DNA of 24,742 bases from JBDLID01 sp039715055 (lineage in GTDB: Bacteria; Desulfobacterota; Desulfobulbia; Desulfobulbales; Desulfocapsaceae): the NCBI GenBank assembly GCA_039715055.1, contig JBDLID010000036.1, positions 1 through 24,742 on the forward strand. The letters run 5' to 3'. Numbering within the stretch: position 1 is the stretch's first letter; every line of letters starts with the position of its first letter. Below, piece after piece: positions 1 to 8,014 of the stretch. The notes under the pieces were generated by a model, which made no database searches, was not told where the DNA came from, and was given only the letters and a program-made list of their open reading frames with translations. The translations under genes and the position numbers were made by a program.

Positions 1-141
1 TGATATTTGGGCAGTAATGCATACTCCAAAGAGAAAGGCTCGGATTGACAAAGCCAGACCTATACGTGAAGTCTCGGCATAGTGGTAGATAAGTCAAAGT
101 ACTATGGCTTTGGCAACTTACATTCAACCCAAGGTAAAAAA

Positions 142-1134
142 ATGGCTGCAACCTGGACCATCGGAGAACTGCTTGGTACCTCCAGCGCCTATTGGCGTGG
201 CTGCGCCCTCCAGGCCGGAGTACGCCTCGGCCTCTTTTCATCAATTGCTGCAGGTTTTACCACCGGAGAACAAATCAGTGAAAACCTGAACACGGATCCA
301 AGGGCAACAGGATTGCTGCTCGATGGCCTGACAGGGATGGGGCTGCTCATCAAGGAAGACGGGAGCTATGTCAACTCAGTTGCCGCGGATGATTTCCTGG
401 TTAAGCAGTCGACAAACTATATCGGCCACATCATTTTACACCATCACCACCTGGTGGACGGCTGGGCCCAGCTCGATCAGGCAGTCCGAACGGGTCAGCC
501 GGTGGACAAGAGATCTTACGGAGAAGACGTTGAACGGGAGTCCTTTCTCATGGGAATGTTCAACCTGGCAATGGCCAATGGCCCAAAGGTTGCCGCTGAG
601 GTCGATCTTTCAGGCCGCACAAGGCTGCTTGACCTTGGCGGTGGACCGGGGACCTATGCGATCCATTTCTGCCTTAAAAATCCGACGCTTTCGGCAGTCA
701 TCTTTGACCGTTCAACCACCGAGCCGTTTGCCCGCAGTACAGTGGAAAAATTCGGTCTTACTGAACGCATCGACTTTAACAGTGGTGACTTCACCACCGA
801 TGACCTAAGCGGCGGCCCGTACGATGCTGCCTGGCTCTCCCACATTCTCCACTCCAGCGGAGAAGAGATGTGTCAGCAGATCATTGACAAAACAGTTGCA
901 GCCATGGAGCCGGGCGGCCTGATTCTGATCCATGACTTTATTCTTGAAAACGACAAGTCCGGACCCGAGTTCCCGGCACTGTTCGGGCTCAATATGCTCC
1001 TCAACAACCCGGCAGGCAGGTCATACTCGGAATCCGAGATCATCGAAATGCTGTGCCAGGCAGGTGCCAAAGAGGTTCAGCGACACCCGTGGAAGGGCCC
1101 CAATGACAGTGGCATCATATGCGCCACCGTGTAA
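142..1134 (+). CDS. O-methyltransferase, class I SAM-dependent, dimerising (Methyltransf_2-like)
   Basis: Predicted to transfer a methyl group from S-adenosylmethionine to a small hydroxylated substrate in the cytoplasm. The SAM-binding motif I, LLDLGGGPG, lies at about residues 162-170. It is followed by an acidic region, a GDF segment and the post-motif EPGGLILIHDF near residue 256. The N-terminal ~100 residues look like the winged-helix dimerisation domain of the plant-type O-methyltransferase family (GVRLGLFSSIAAG, TGLLLDGLTGMGLL). I chose the ATG at 142 because AAGG lies seven bases before it and the product (330 aa) has normal family length; an in-frame GTG at 82 would add 20 residues without a clear ribosome site. 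The substrate cannot be read from sequence. The following gene is unrelated, so context gives no pathway. Confidence 0.85.
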   Translation: MAATWTIGELLGTSSAYWRGCALQAGVRLGLFSSIAAGFTTGEQISENLNTDPRATGLLLDGLTGMGLLIKEDGSYVNSVAADDFLVKQSTNYIGHIILHHHHLVDGWAQLDQAVRTGQPVDKRSYGEDVERESFLMGMFNLAMANGPKVAAEVDLSGRTRLLDLGGGPGTYAIHFCLKNPTLSAVIFDRSTTEPFARSTVEKFGLTERIDFNSGDFTTDDLSGGPYDAAWLSHILHSSGEEMCQQIIDKTVAAMEPGGLILIHDFILENDKSGPEFPALFGLNMLLNNPAGRSYSESEIIEMLCQAGAKEVQRHPWKGPNDSGIICATV

Positions 1135-1287
1135 CCAATAGCAGATATCACAATGGCAATGCTTGAAGAACTATTTCCCTTTATGCAACATGAATGGCCG
1201 CCGGCAATCTCTCTATTTCGTTTGACCTTCTCCGGCCGACACTGCTCACACCAACAACCATACCGCATCAACATATTGAAATAAAAC

Positions 1288-3489
1288 ATGTTTTCAAGGA
1301 TTTATTCTAAAGCGCTGGTTCTGATAACACTGATCGTAACAGTGTATACCGGCGTGATCATATTCTTTGTTTCACCCAAAATTGAAGAGAGAGCTATCTA
1401 TCTCGAGGAGAAGACCGGGAAAGCACATTTACAGGAAATCACAACGGTTGTTGACTCTACTGTCCGGGAACTGAAAAGCTATGAGAAAAATTCAATTGCT
1501 CTGCACAAAGAAGAATTAGAAAATATTACAGATGTTGCTTTCACCCTTGTCGACGAACTGTATGTCTCTTCCCAACCTGAGGCAATACGGCAACATCTCT
1601 TATTTGAAGTAAACTCTTTCAAAGAAAATTTATCAAAATTTTACCAGTATAGTCAGCGCTATGCTTCATCCCAGGAGATGCAGGAGACCATCAAAGAGTT
1701 TGTCAAATTATACAGATATGATGAAAACACGGGGTACTTCTTCATTAACCAGGGCACCAGCTGTGTGCTCCATCCCATAAAACCAGCCCTGGAAGGAAAG
1801 GATCTCGCCGATCTAAAGGATGTGGATGGGAAATTCTTTATCAGGGATTTTACCGAACTGATCCAAACAGAAAAACAAGGTTTCGTTTCATATAAATGGC
1901 TCAATCCGACATCAAAGAAGATTGAAGACAAATTGACCTATATTTTCTATTTCGCCCCATTTGACTGGATTATTGGTACGGGTGTCTATTTCGAAGAGAT
2001 CACACGACAAAAGCAGAAAGAAGCGCTCGAGTATGTTGTTAAGCTTCGATATGACGACAATGAATATTTTTATATCAGTGATTACAATTCAGTATTGATC
2101 AGTCACCCTTCTTTGCAGGGAAGAGACATGTCAGAAGTGACGGATTCCGAAGGCACCCTGATCGTTCCGCCAATGGTTCAAATAGCCAGAGAGCAGGGCA
2201 AAGGATTCCACAGTTACTTCTGGAACAAGCTGCAGGACACCGGCAAAGTGTACAAGAAATTAACCTTTGCCAAACATATCCCGGACTGGGAATGGATTAT
2301 TGGTACTGGAATCTATCTGGACAGCGTCGAACTTGAAGTAGAAACAAAAAAGCGTGAGCTGATTACAAATTTGCGGAAGTTACTGACGACTACAACAATA
2401 GGAGATACCGGATATATCTACATCTTTGACTCCAAAGGAAACATGATAATCCACCCCAACTCCAATATTGAAGGAAAGAACTTTCTCAAACTCGAGAACC
2501 CGGGGAAGAACAGTTACATTTTTGATGACCTGGTTGATGCCTACAAATCAGGCAGGAATATTCTTTATTATGCCTGGGATAAACCCAGTGATAAAGGAAA
2601 CTACATTTATGACAAGGTATCATGGATTACTTATAACAGTGATTTTGATTGGTACATTTGCAGCTCAGCTTATATCGCAGAGATTAATTCGACAGCCAAT
2701 AAGCTGAAAAAATATATCTGGATCACCTCTTTCATCCTGCTTGCACTGACATTAATCCTCAGTGCCTTTCTCATGAACAAATTGCTTAAGCCAATTGGGG
2801 TCCTGTCACGTAAAGCTCTGCAGGTTAAAAATGGTGACTTGAGCGTCAGGAGTCAAATCCATGCCGGTGATGAAATCGGAACTCTGGCCACGACCTTTGA
2901 CGGCATGCTCGACACAATCGAAAACAATATCAGCACACTGGACCATAAGGTACATGAACGGACAAAAGACCTGCAGGAGGTGATTGAGAAACTTGACTAT
3001 CTTGCCTCTCATGACCCGATGACCGGGATCTATAACCGACGTAAATTTTTTGAACTGGCAAGCCTGTTTTTTTCTGAGAACCCTAAGAATTTATGCGCCG
3101 CCATGCTGGATATCGACAAGTTTAAAAAGATCAACGATACATACGGACATCCGGTTGGTGATTTAGTGATCAAGGCTGTTGCCGGAACCATCCGTGAACA
3201 TATTGAAGAAGGATCGGTTTTGGGTCGACTCGGGGGTGAAGAGTTTGCAATTATCTGTCGCCCCACTGCTCAAAGCGACATCGAGAAACATTTTGAATTA
3301 ATAAGAAAAAAAATTGAGCAATTAGAAATCAGCACAGAACAGGGTGATTTGATTCGCTGCACTATCAGTATAGGAATTGCAAAAACGGACAAAACCGTCA
3401 AAAATCTTGATGAGCTTCTGCAGCGGGCTGATGAATTATTGTATGAGGCGAAAGGATCAGGACGCAACAACACCGCCTTCAGAATTTAA
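1288..3489 (+). CDS. Membrane diguanylate cyclase with three tandem Cache-like sensor repeats, HAMP and GGDEF
   Basis: Predicted to make cyclic di-GMP in response to an external small-molecule ligand. TM1 is at about residues 8-28 and TM2 at about 473-497, enclosing ~440 periplasmic residues. These contain three related blocks starting near residues 142, 253 and 371, each with a GYFFI/EYFYI/GYIYI strand, an (I/S)HP motif, a GK/GRD segment and a closing W-I-G-T-G-(V/I)Y or W-Y-I-C-S-S-A-Y strand: Cache (sCache_2-like) repeats. A HAMP linker (498-550) and short coiled coil lead to the GGDEF domain, with an intact GGEEF active site at 649-653 and the DPMTGIYNRR entry motif. The usual inhibitory RxxD site five residues before GGEEF is absent (EEGS instead), so product inhibition may be lost. 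No strong ribosome site precedes the ATG. The function call is firm; the ligand is unknown. Confidence 0.92.
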   Translation: MFSRIYSKALVLITLIVTVYTGVIIFFVSPKIEERAIYLEEKTGKAHLQEITTVVDSTVRELKSYEKNSIALHKEELENITDVAFTLVDELYVSSQPEAIRQHLLFEVNSFKENLSKFYQYSQRYASSQEMQETIKEFVKLYRYDENTGYFFINQGTSCVLHPIKPALEGKDLADLKDVDGKFFIRDFTELIQTEKQGFVSYKWLNPTSKKIEDKLTYIFYFAPFDWIIGTGVYFEEITRQKQKEALEYVVKLRYDDNEYFYISDYNSVLISHPSLQGRDMSEVTDSEGTLIVPPMVQIAREQGKGFHSYFWNKLQDTGKVYKKLTFAKHIPDWEWIIGTGIYLDSVELEVETKKRELITNLRKLLTTTTIGDTGYIYIFDSKGNMIIHPNSNIEGKNFLKLENPGKNSYIFDDLVDAYKSGRNILYYAWDKPSDKGNYIYDKVSWITYNSDFDWYICSSAYIAEINSTANKLKKYIWITSFILLALTLILSAFLMNKLLKPIGVLSRKALQVKNGDLSVRSQIHAGDEIGTLATTFDGMLDTIENNISTLDHKVHERTKDLQEVIEKLDYLASHDPMTGIYNRRKFFELASLFFSENPKNLCAAMLDIDKFKKINDTYGHPVGDLVIKAVAGTIREHIEEGSVLGRLGGEEFAIICRPTAQSDIEKHFELIRKKIEQLEISTEQGDLIRCTISIGIAKTDKTVKNLDELLQRADELLYEAKGSGRNNTAFRI

Positions 3490-3791
3490 GGCGGGTAGCG
3501 CTTCCTTTAAACACTCCTGTCTGATGTGATGATGGAGTGTAGACTCTGCCAGTTATCAGCCAACCGTCCCCTTGTATACCCCCTCACTCTCCATACAACC
3601 ACCCCTCAAACTGATCCAGGAGCCTGTCGGAAAAGCACCTTCTGGCCTGTTAAACATCCTACCACTGCCAGTTTATCAGTCAGCTGGGAAAAAATGAGTG
3701 GCCACGCCCGTAGCGGCTATTTGCCCCCTTACCTTCAGGACCTGCCTGGCAGCAGGCAGCCTTTACTCCTCGAGCCAGGATATAATAGAGC
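3490..3791. other. Non-coding gap upstream of the tetR promoter
   Basis: About 300 bases between the cyclase and the TetR promoter. The small reading frames here lack domain signatures, membrane segments or a good ribosome site and I do not call them. The only clear structure is a 7-bp stem, CTGCCTG/CAGGCAG with a GCAG loop, at 3742-3759. It lacks a following T-run, so it is not a convincing terminator. Confidence 0.4.
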
Positions 3792-3820
3792 TTGACATCA
3801 GGAAGAGAATAATTTCTATT
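3792..3820 (+). promoter_or_regulatory. Candidate sigma70 promoter of the tetR-RND operon
   Basis: A perfect -35 box TTGACA (3792-3797) is followed after 17 bases by TCTATT (3815-3820), four of six matches to TATAAT. It lies 60 bases before the TTG start of the TetR gene in the right orientation. The +1 would fall near 3827. Confidence 0.5.
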
Positions 3821-3829
3821 GACCAAGTT

Positions 3830-3845
3830 AAACAAACGTTTGATT
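3830..3845. promoter_or_regulatory. Candidate operator palindrome for the TetR regulator
   Basis: CAAACGTTTG at 3833-3842 is a perfect 10-bp palindrome, with further matching pairs at its outer flanks (3830-3831 with 3844-3845). It sits just after the predicted transcription start, where a repressor would block initiation, and directly before a tetR gene. Autoregulation by the adjacent TetR protein is inference. Confidence 0.35.
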
Positions 3846-3879
3846 TTGCAACCTGCTGAAAACAAACCAGGGCGATCAG

Positions 3880-4488
3880 TTGGAAAAAGCACCTCCAAAA
3901 GAGCGGATTCTTCATGCCGCTGTTCATTTATTTGCCAGGCAGGGCTTTGCTGCTACCGGTCTGCGGGAACTGGCCGGACAGGCGGAAGTGAACCTGGCGA
4001 TGATCAATTATTTTTTTGGCTCAAAGAAAGGCTTGCTCAAAGAAATTCTTGATAATTTTTTTAAAGAGTATCTTGCCATTGCCAAACAGGAATTAACAGG
4101 CCCGGAGAGCCTGCGTATCAGGCTCAGTCGATTTATCCGGAGTTCAGTGCGCTATTTTGATGCGGAACACAATATCCTTCTGGTCACCATTGCGGAACTG
4201 CCCCACGACGATCCCGACATTGTCGAACACAAGGCGAGCTGGGCAAGGCAGATGGCCGGGATATTGGACCGGGAGATCTGCCAACCTCTATTAAAGGAGA
4301 CGGGCCGGGATATTCCGCCAACCTGTATGGGGCCGATGCTCACCTCGCTCATGGCCTCCCGGTTTTTATTTCTGCCGGTTATGACTCAGGTCAATGCTCA
4401 ACAGGCTCGGCGTGTTGATATTGATCGTTATACCGAGATGATTACAGAACTGTTTTTAAAGGGTCTGATCAACACACCCACAGACTAG
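3880..4488 (+). CDS. TetR/AcrR-family transcriptional regulator
   Basis: Ligand-controlled DNA-binding repressor, 202 aa, normal family length. The N-terminal helix-turn-helix is complete: ERILHAAVHLFARQGF, then TGLRELA..AEVNLAMINYFFGSKKGLL at about residues 8-55. The C-terminal ligand domain is divergent, as usual in this family. The start used is TTG at 3880, preceded by a weak CAGGG; no ATG or GTG is available in frame before the HTH. The next gene is an RND permease 47 bases downstream on the same strand, so this is most likely the local regulator of the export operon. A 6-bp hairpin (GCAGCT/AGCTGC, 4496-4512) lies between the two genes and could adjust relative expression. The effector is unknown. 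Confidence 0.88.
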   Translation: MEKAPPKERILHAAVHLFARQGFAATGLRELAGQAEVNLAMINYFFGSKKGLLKEILDNFFKEYLAIAKQELTGPESLRIRLSRFIRSSVRYFDAEHNILLVTIAELPHDDPDIVEHKASWARQMAGILDREICQPLLKETGRDIPPTCMGPMLTSLMASRFLFLPVMTQVNAQQARRVDIDRYTEMITELFLKGLINTPTD

Positions 4489-4535
4489 CCCCTCTGCAGC
4501 TCTTTAAGCTGCCAATCCTCAGCACCTATAAAAAA

Positions 4536-7043
4536 ATGAATTCACCCAAAAGACGAATCGAAGTTCTCTTTGCTGCCCAGACCCGGGCAATCATCAGATT
4601 TCGCTTTCCTGTTATTATTCTCATTCTGGCAATAACGGCGGCCCTCGCCTCCCAGGTGCGGCATCTCACCATCGACACCTCCAATGAGGGATTGCTCCAC
4701 GAAGATGATCAGATCCTGCTCACCTACAATGAGTTCCGGGACCAGTTTGGCCGGGATGACCTGCTTGTGCTGGCTGTCCAGAGTGAAAACATCTTCAGTC
4801 GACCGTTTCTTGAGAAACTGCGCCGGTTTCATGAACAGCTTGGAGAAAAGGTCCCCCATGTCTCTGAAATAAATTCTCTGGTCAATGCCAGAAATACAAG
4901 GGGGGAAGGAGACACCCTGCTGGTCGATGACCTGCTGGCCGACTTCCCGGAAAATGATGAAGAGCTTGCGGCTTTAAAAGAGCTTGTCCTGTCCAATCCG
5001 ATCTATACCAATATGCTGATCTCAACAGACTCCAATTTCACCACAGTGCTTCTGCAGAGCGACACCTATTCATCGTCAGGAGTCTCTGCAGGCGATGGGG
5101 AAAATCTTGATGATGAGCTTGGCGGCTTTGATGATGAACCGGCCGATTCAGCTGGTGATACCGGCACTGTAGTTCCCGAGTACCTGACAGACCAGGAAAA
5201 TGCTAAAATGGTCCGTGTTGCCAAGGAAGTTGCCACGGAGTTTCACAGTCCTGATTTTCAAATTTTCATGGCAGGAAGCCCGGTGGTGACCCACACCGTG
5301 AAAAAGTTGATGATGAAGGACATGAAACGCTTTCTGCGGTTGGCTGTTTTGACCATCGGCATCAGCCTGTTTTTCATGTTCCGCAGGGTGACAGGAGTGG
5401 TGCTGCCACTTTTGATTGTCGCCCTGACCCTGCTCACCACCCTGGGAATAATGGCAAAATCCGGCACATTTTTCAAAACGCCGACGATTATCCTGCCCTC
5501 CTTTCTCCTGGCGGTGGGCGTGGGAGCATCCATCCATGTTTTATCGCTGGTCTATCAGTACCTGCGCACGGACGACAGTAAAAATGATGCTATTATCCAT
5601 GCCTATGGTCATTCAGGTTTTGCCATTGTCATGACCTCGCTGACCACTGCCGCAGGTCTTGCCTCGTTTGCCAGTGCCGATGTTGCCCCCATTGCCGACC
5701 TTGGCCTCTTTTCAGCGGTCGGGGTCATGCTGTCTCTCTTTTTCACCCTCTTTCTGCTGCCTGCCCTGCTGGCGGTGATCCCATTGAAGATCAGAACAGA
5801 AACTGAAAAGGACAGGGTCACCGTTTTTGACCGCCTCATTGACCGGGTGGCTGATCTCACCACCAGTCGCCCCAAACTGATAACCAGTATTGCCGCGATC
5901 GGCATCCTTGCCGCCCTTGCCGGGCTTCCCAGGCTTCAGTTTTCCCACAACCTTCTCAGCTGGCTGCCGGAAAACCTTCCGGTGCGTACGGCAACCGAGA
6001 AGATTGACCATAATCTGCGCGGCTCGGTTACCCTGGAGGTGGTGCTTGATACGGGCCGGGAAAACGGCCTCTACGACCGGGATGTTCTGCTTGTCATCGA
6101 CAGGCTGGCAGATGAGTTGGAACAGTTCAAACAGGACGACCTCTTTGTTGGCAAGGCCGTTGCCGTCACCACTATTCTCAAGGAAATTCACAAGGCACTC
6201 AATGAAAACCGTCCGGAGATGTATGTCATCCCTGAAAACGACGCCCTGATTCCCCAGGAGTTTCTCCTCTTTGAAAATTCGGGCTCTGATGATTTGCAGG
6301 ATTTCGTGGACTCCAGGTTTCAGCAGGCCCGGGTCACCATCAAGGTGCCGTGGCAGGACTCCCTGGCCTATGTCCCGTTTATAAAGGAAATTGAACACCG
6401 TTTTGCAGTGGCCTTTGCTGATCTTGATAAGGCGGGCAAGCCGGTTGCGGTGACCACCACCGGCATCATGGGCTTATTTGCCCGCATTCTCCATGCCACC
6501 ATGTATTCTGCAGCCCAGAGTTACGGTATTGCTCTGGTGGTCATCAGCCTGATGATGATCCTGCTCATCGGTCATCTCCGGCTGGGCCTTATTGCCATGA
6601 TACCGAACCTGGGACCGATCCTGATTGTTATGGGAATCATGGGCTGGTTTGCGATCCCCCTTGACATGTTCACCATGATGGTGGCCTCCATTGCCATCGG
6701 CCTTGCCGTGGATGATACGGTGCACTTTATCTACAACTTTAAACGATACTACACCGAGGGCGAAGATGTCCGGGAGGCGGTGGGACACACCCTGCACACG
6801 GCGGGTCGCGCCATGCTGACCACCTCCATAGTGCTTTCCATCGGCTTTTTTATTTTCATGTTCGCCTCCATGAACAACGTATTTTATTTCGGTATGCTGG
6901 TGGGGATGGCTATTATTCTGGCCCTGCTCGGGGATTTTTTCCTGGCCCCGGCGCTGATGGCGTTGTCAGCAGACAAAATGTTGAAAAAACATGTAAATGT
7001 CCAGCAGCACCCACATTGTGGCCAATCAGGCCGTCTCGAGTAG
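4536..7043 (+). CDS. RND-superfamily (MMPL/COG1033-like) inner-membrane exporter
   Basis: Proton-driven permease, 835 aa, predicted to move hydrophobic or lipid-like substrates from the inner membrane towards the periplasm. It shows the duplicated RND plan: TM1 near residues 19-38, a ~225-residue periplasmic loop, TM2-6 ending near residue 415, TM7 near 448-465, a second periplasmic loop, then TM8-12. The second TM bundle carries IGLAVDDTVHFIYNFKR, the charged segment typical of MMPL/SSD exporters; the first carries GVGASIHVLS. Loop 1 contains an acidic low-complexity insert with NLDDELGGFDDEPA at residues 190-203, repeated in the outer-membrane partner gene. The last 16 residues and the stop codon lie inside a palindromic repeat (6992-7101), so the native C-terminus seems replaced. 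It is followed by LolA-like and beta-barrel genes, which suggests a trans-envelope system. There is no membrane-fusion protein or TolC gene. Confidence 0.88.
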   Translation: MNSPKRRIEVLFAAQTRAIIRFRFPVIILILAITAALASQVRHLTIDTSNEGLLHEDDQILLTYNEFRDQFGRDDLLVLAVQSENIFSRPFLEKLRRFHEQLGEKVPHVSEINSLVNARNTRGEGDTLLVDDLLADFPENDEELAALKELVLSNPIYTNMLISTDSNFTTVLLQSDTYSSSGVSAGDGENLDDELGGFDDEPADSAGDTGTVVPEYLTDQENAKMVRVAKEVATEFHSPDFQIFMAGSPVVTHTVKKLMMKDMKRFLRLAVLTIGISLFFMFRRVTGVVLPLLIVALTLLTTLGIMAKSGTFFKTPTIILPSFLLAVGVGASIHVLSLVYQYLRTDDSKNDAIIHAYGHSGFAIVMTSLTTAAGLASFASADVAPIADLGLFSAVGVMLSLFFTLFLLPALLAVIPLKIRTETEKDRVTVFDRLIDRVADLTTSRPKLITSIAAIGILAALAGLPRLQFSHNLLSWLPENLPVRTATEKIDHNLRGSVTLEVVLDTGRENGLYDRDVLLVIDRLADELEQFKQDDLFVGKAVAVTTILKEIHKALNENRPEMYVIPENDALIPQEFLLFENSGSDDLQDFVDSRFQQARVTIKVPWQDSLAYVPFIKEIEHRFAVAFADLDKAGKPVAVTTTGIMGLFARILHATMYSAAQSYGIALVVISLMMILLIGHLRLGLIAMIPNLGPILIVMGIMGWFAIPLDMFTMMVASIAIGLAVDDTVHFIYNFKRYYTEGEDVREAVGHTLHTAGRAMLTTSIVLSIGFFIFMFASMNNVFYFGMLVGMAIILALLGDFFLAPALMALSADKMLKKHVNVQQHPHCGQSGRLE

Positions 7044-7101
7044 CACAAGTACGCTTCGTCGGCCTGCCTGACCACACTGCAGGCCCTGCTGGACATTTAC
7101 A
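6992..7101. repeat. 110-bp imperfect palindromic repeat overlapping the 3' end of the RND gene
   Basis: The outer arms are a perfect 16-bp inverted repeat (TGTAAATGTCCAGCAG at 6992-7007 against 7086-7101). The next 26 bases of each arm also pair at most positions, including a perfect CAGGCCG/CGGCCTG pair (7027-7033 with 7060-7066). The centre reads CTCGAGTAGCACAAGTACGC. The RND stop codon (7041-7043) is inside the element. It looks like a MITE- or REP-like unit and could act as a 3' mRNA stabiliser between the permease and the LolA-like gene. Confidence 0.75.
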
Positions 7102-7198
7102 GTGCCCTGCTTGGGGATGCATCCAACTTTGCGCTGAATTGTTACAAAAATAAAAATTATCCCATAGAATACTTATTACTCATTTACAGGAGTTTCTC

Positions 7199-8005
7199 AT
7201 GTTCCGCATAACCTCTCTCGCCGCACTGTTTGTATACTGCTTAATGTCATTTGCCTTTATCGGCAGCGCTCAGGCGATGACCGCCCGGGAAATTATGGAA
7301 AAGGTCGATACCAGGGATGACGGCGACAATATGACCGGCAATATTGAAATGACCCTCATCGACAAGAAGAAAAATCAGCGGATCCGCGAGATGAAGGTCT
7401 TCAGCAAAGACAAGGGAATGGACACCTGGAAGCTCCAGTTCTTTCTTTCCCCGGCAGACGTCAAAGACACCGGTTTTCTCACCTATGACTATCATGAAGG
7501 GGCTCGCGATGACGACCAGTGGCTCTTCCTGCCGGACCTTCACAAGACCAAGCGTATTGCCACCTCAGACAAATCGTCGGCCTTTATGGGCTCGGATTTC
7601 TCCTATGCCGATATGACGAAGCGTGTCCTTGATGAATGGAACTACAAACTGCTCAAAGAGGGTGATGTTAAAGGCCACAAGGTATGGCTCATCGAAGCCC
7701 TGCCCGCAAGCCCGGAAGTTGAAAATCGCTACGGCTATACCAAGTCCGTTATTTTCATCCGCCAGGATATCTTCATGGGCGTACGGGCCGTACACTGGCT
7801 GAAAGAAGGCAAAAAAATCAAGTACCAGGAAATGCTGGATATCAAGGAAATTGACGGTGTATGGGTCTCCACCAGGTATCTGATGAAAACCACTAAAAAC
7901 AAGGTGACACTGCATAACACGATCATGAAATGGTCAAATATCAAATACAATCAGTCGCTCGATGACGCCATGTTCACTGTTCGCCGTCTTGAAAAGGGAA
8001 TGTAG
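7199..8005 (+). CDS. Periplasmic LolA-like protein (outer-membrane lipoprotein-sorting protein family, PF17131-like)
   Basis: Predicted soluble periplasmic carrier with a LolA/LolB-type hydrophobic pocket, 268 aa. A Sec signal peptide is clear: positive start, hydrophobic core (LAALFVYCLMSFAFIG) and cleavage after SAQA at residue 26. The mature part has the features I know from this family: the N-terminal AREIMEKVDTRDDGDN, a SPADVKDTGFLTYDY strand pair, DDQWLFLPDLHKTKRI, FMGSDFSYADM and a late GVWVSTRYLM segment. A good ribosome site (CAGGAG) lies before the ATG. It sits 155 bases after the RND gene and 9 bases before the beta-barrel gene, so it is likely co-transcribed and may shuttle the exported substrate between them. 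A role in true lipoprotein sorting is less likely, since no LolB or LolCDE gene is nearby. Confidence 0.85.
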   Translation: MFRITSLAALFVYCLMSFAFIGSAQAMTAREIMEKVDTRDDGDNMTGNIEMTLIDKKKNQRIREMKVFSKDKGMDTWKLQFFLSPADVKDTGFLTYDYHEGARDDDQWLFLPDLHKTKRIATSDKSSAFMGSDFSYADMTKRVLDEWNYKLLKEGDVKGHKVWLIEALPASPEVENRYGYTKSVIFIRQDIFMGVRAVHWLKEGKKIKYQEMLDIKEIDGVWVSTRYLMKTTKNKVTLHNTIMKWSNIKYNQSLDDAMFTVRRLEKGM

Positions 8006-8014
8006 GATCAGCCG

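Noticed and set aside
3742..3759. Hairpin CTGCCTG/CAGGCAG as a terminator of the cyclase gene
   Set aside because: It lies 250 bases after the stop codon and lacks a T-run.
3526..3795. A possible 89-residue small protein in the gap before tetR
   Set aside because: Pro/Ser-rich, no ribosome site, no motif; the stretch also overlaps a hairpin and runs into the tetR promoter.
5712..6398. A 228-residue frame antisense to the RND permease
   Set aside because: Shadow of a G+C-rich coding region; no hydrophobic or domain pattern of its own.
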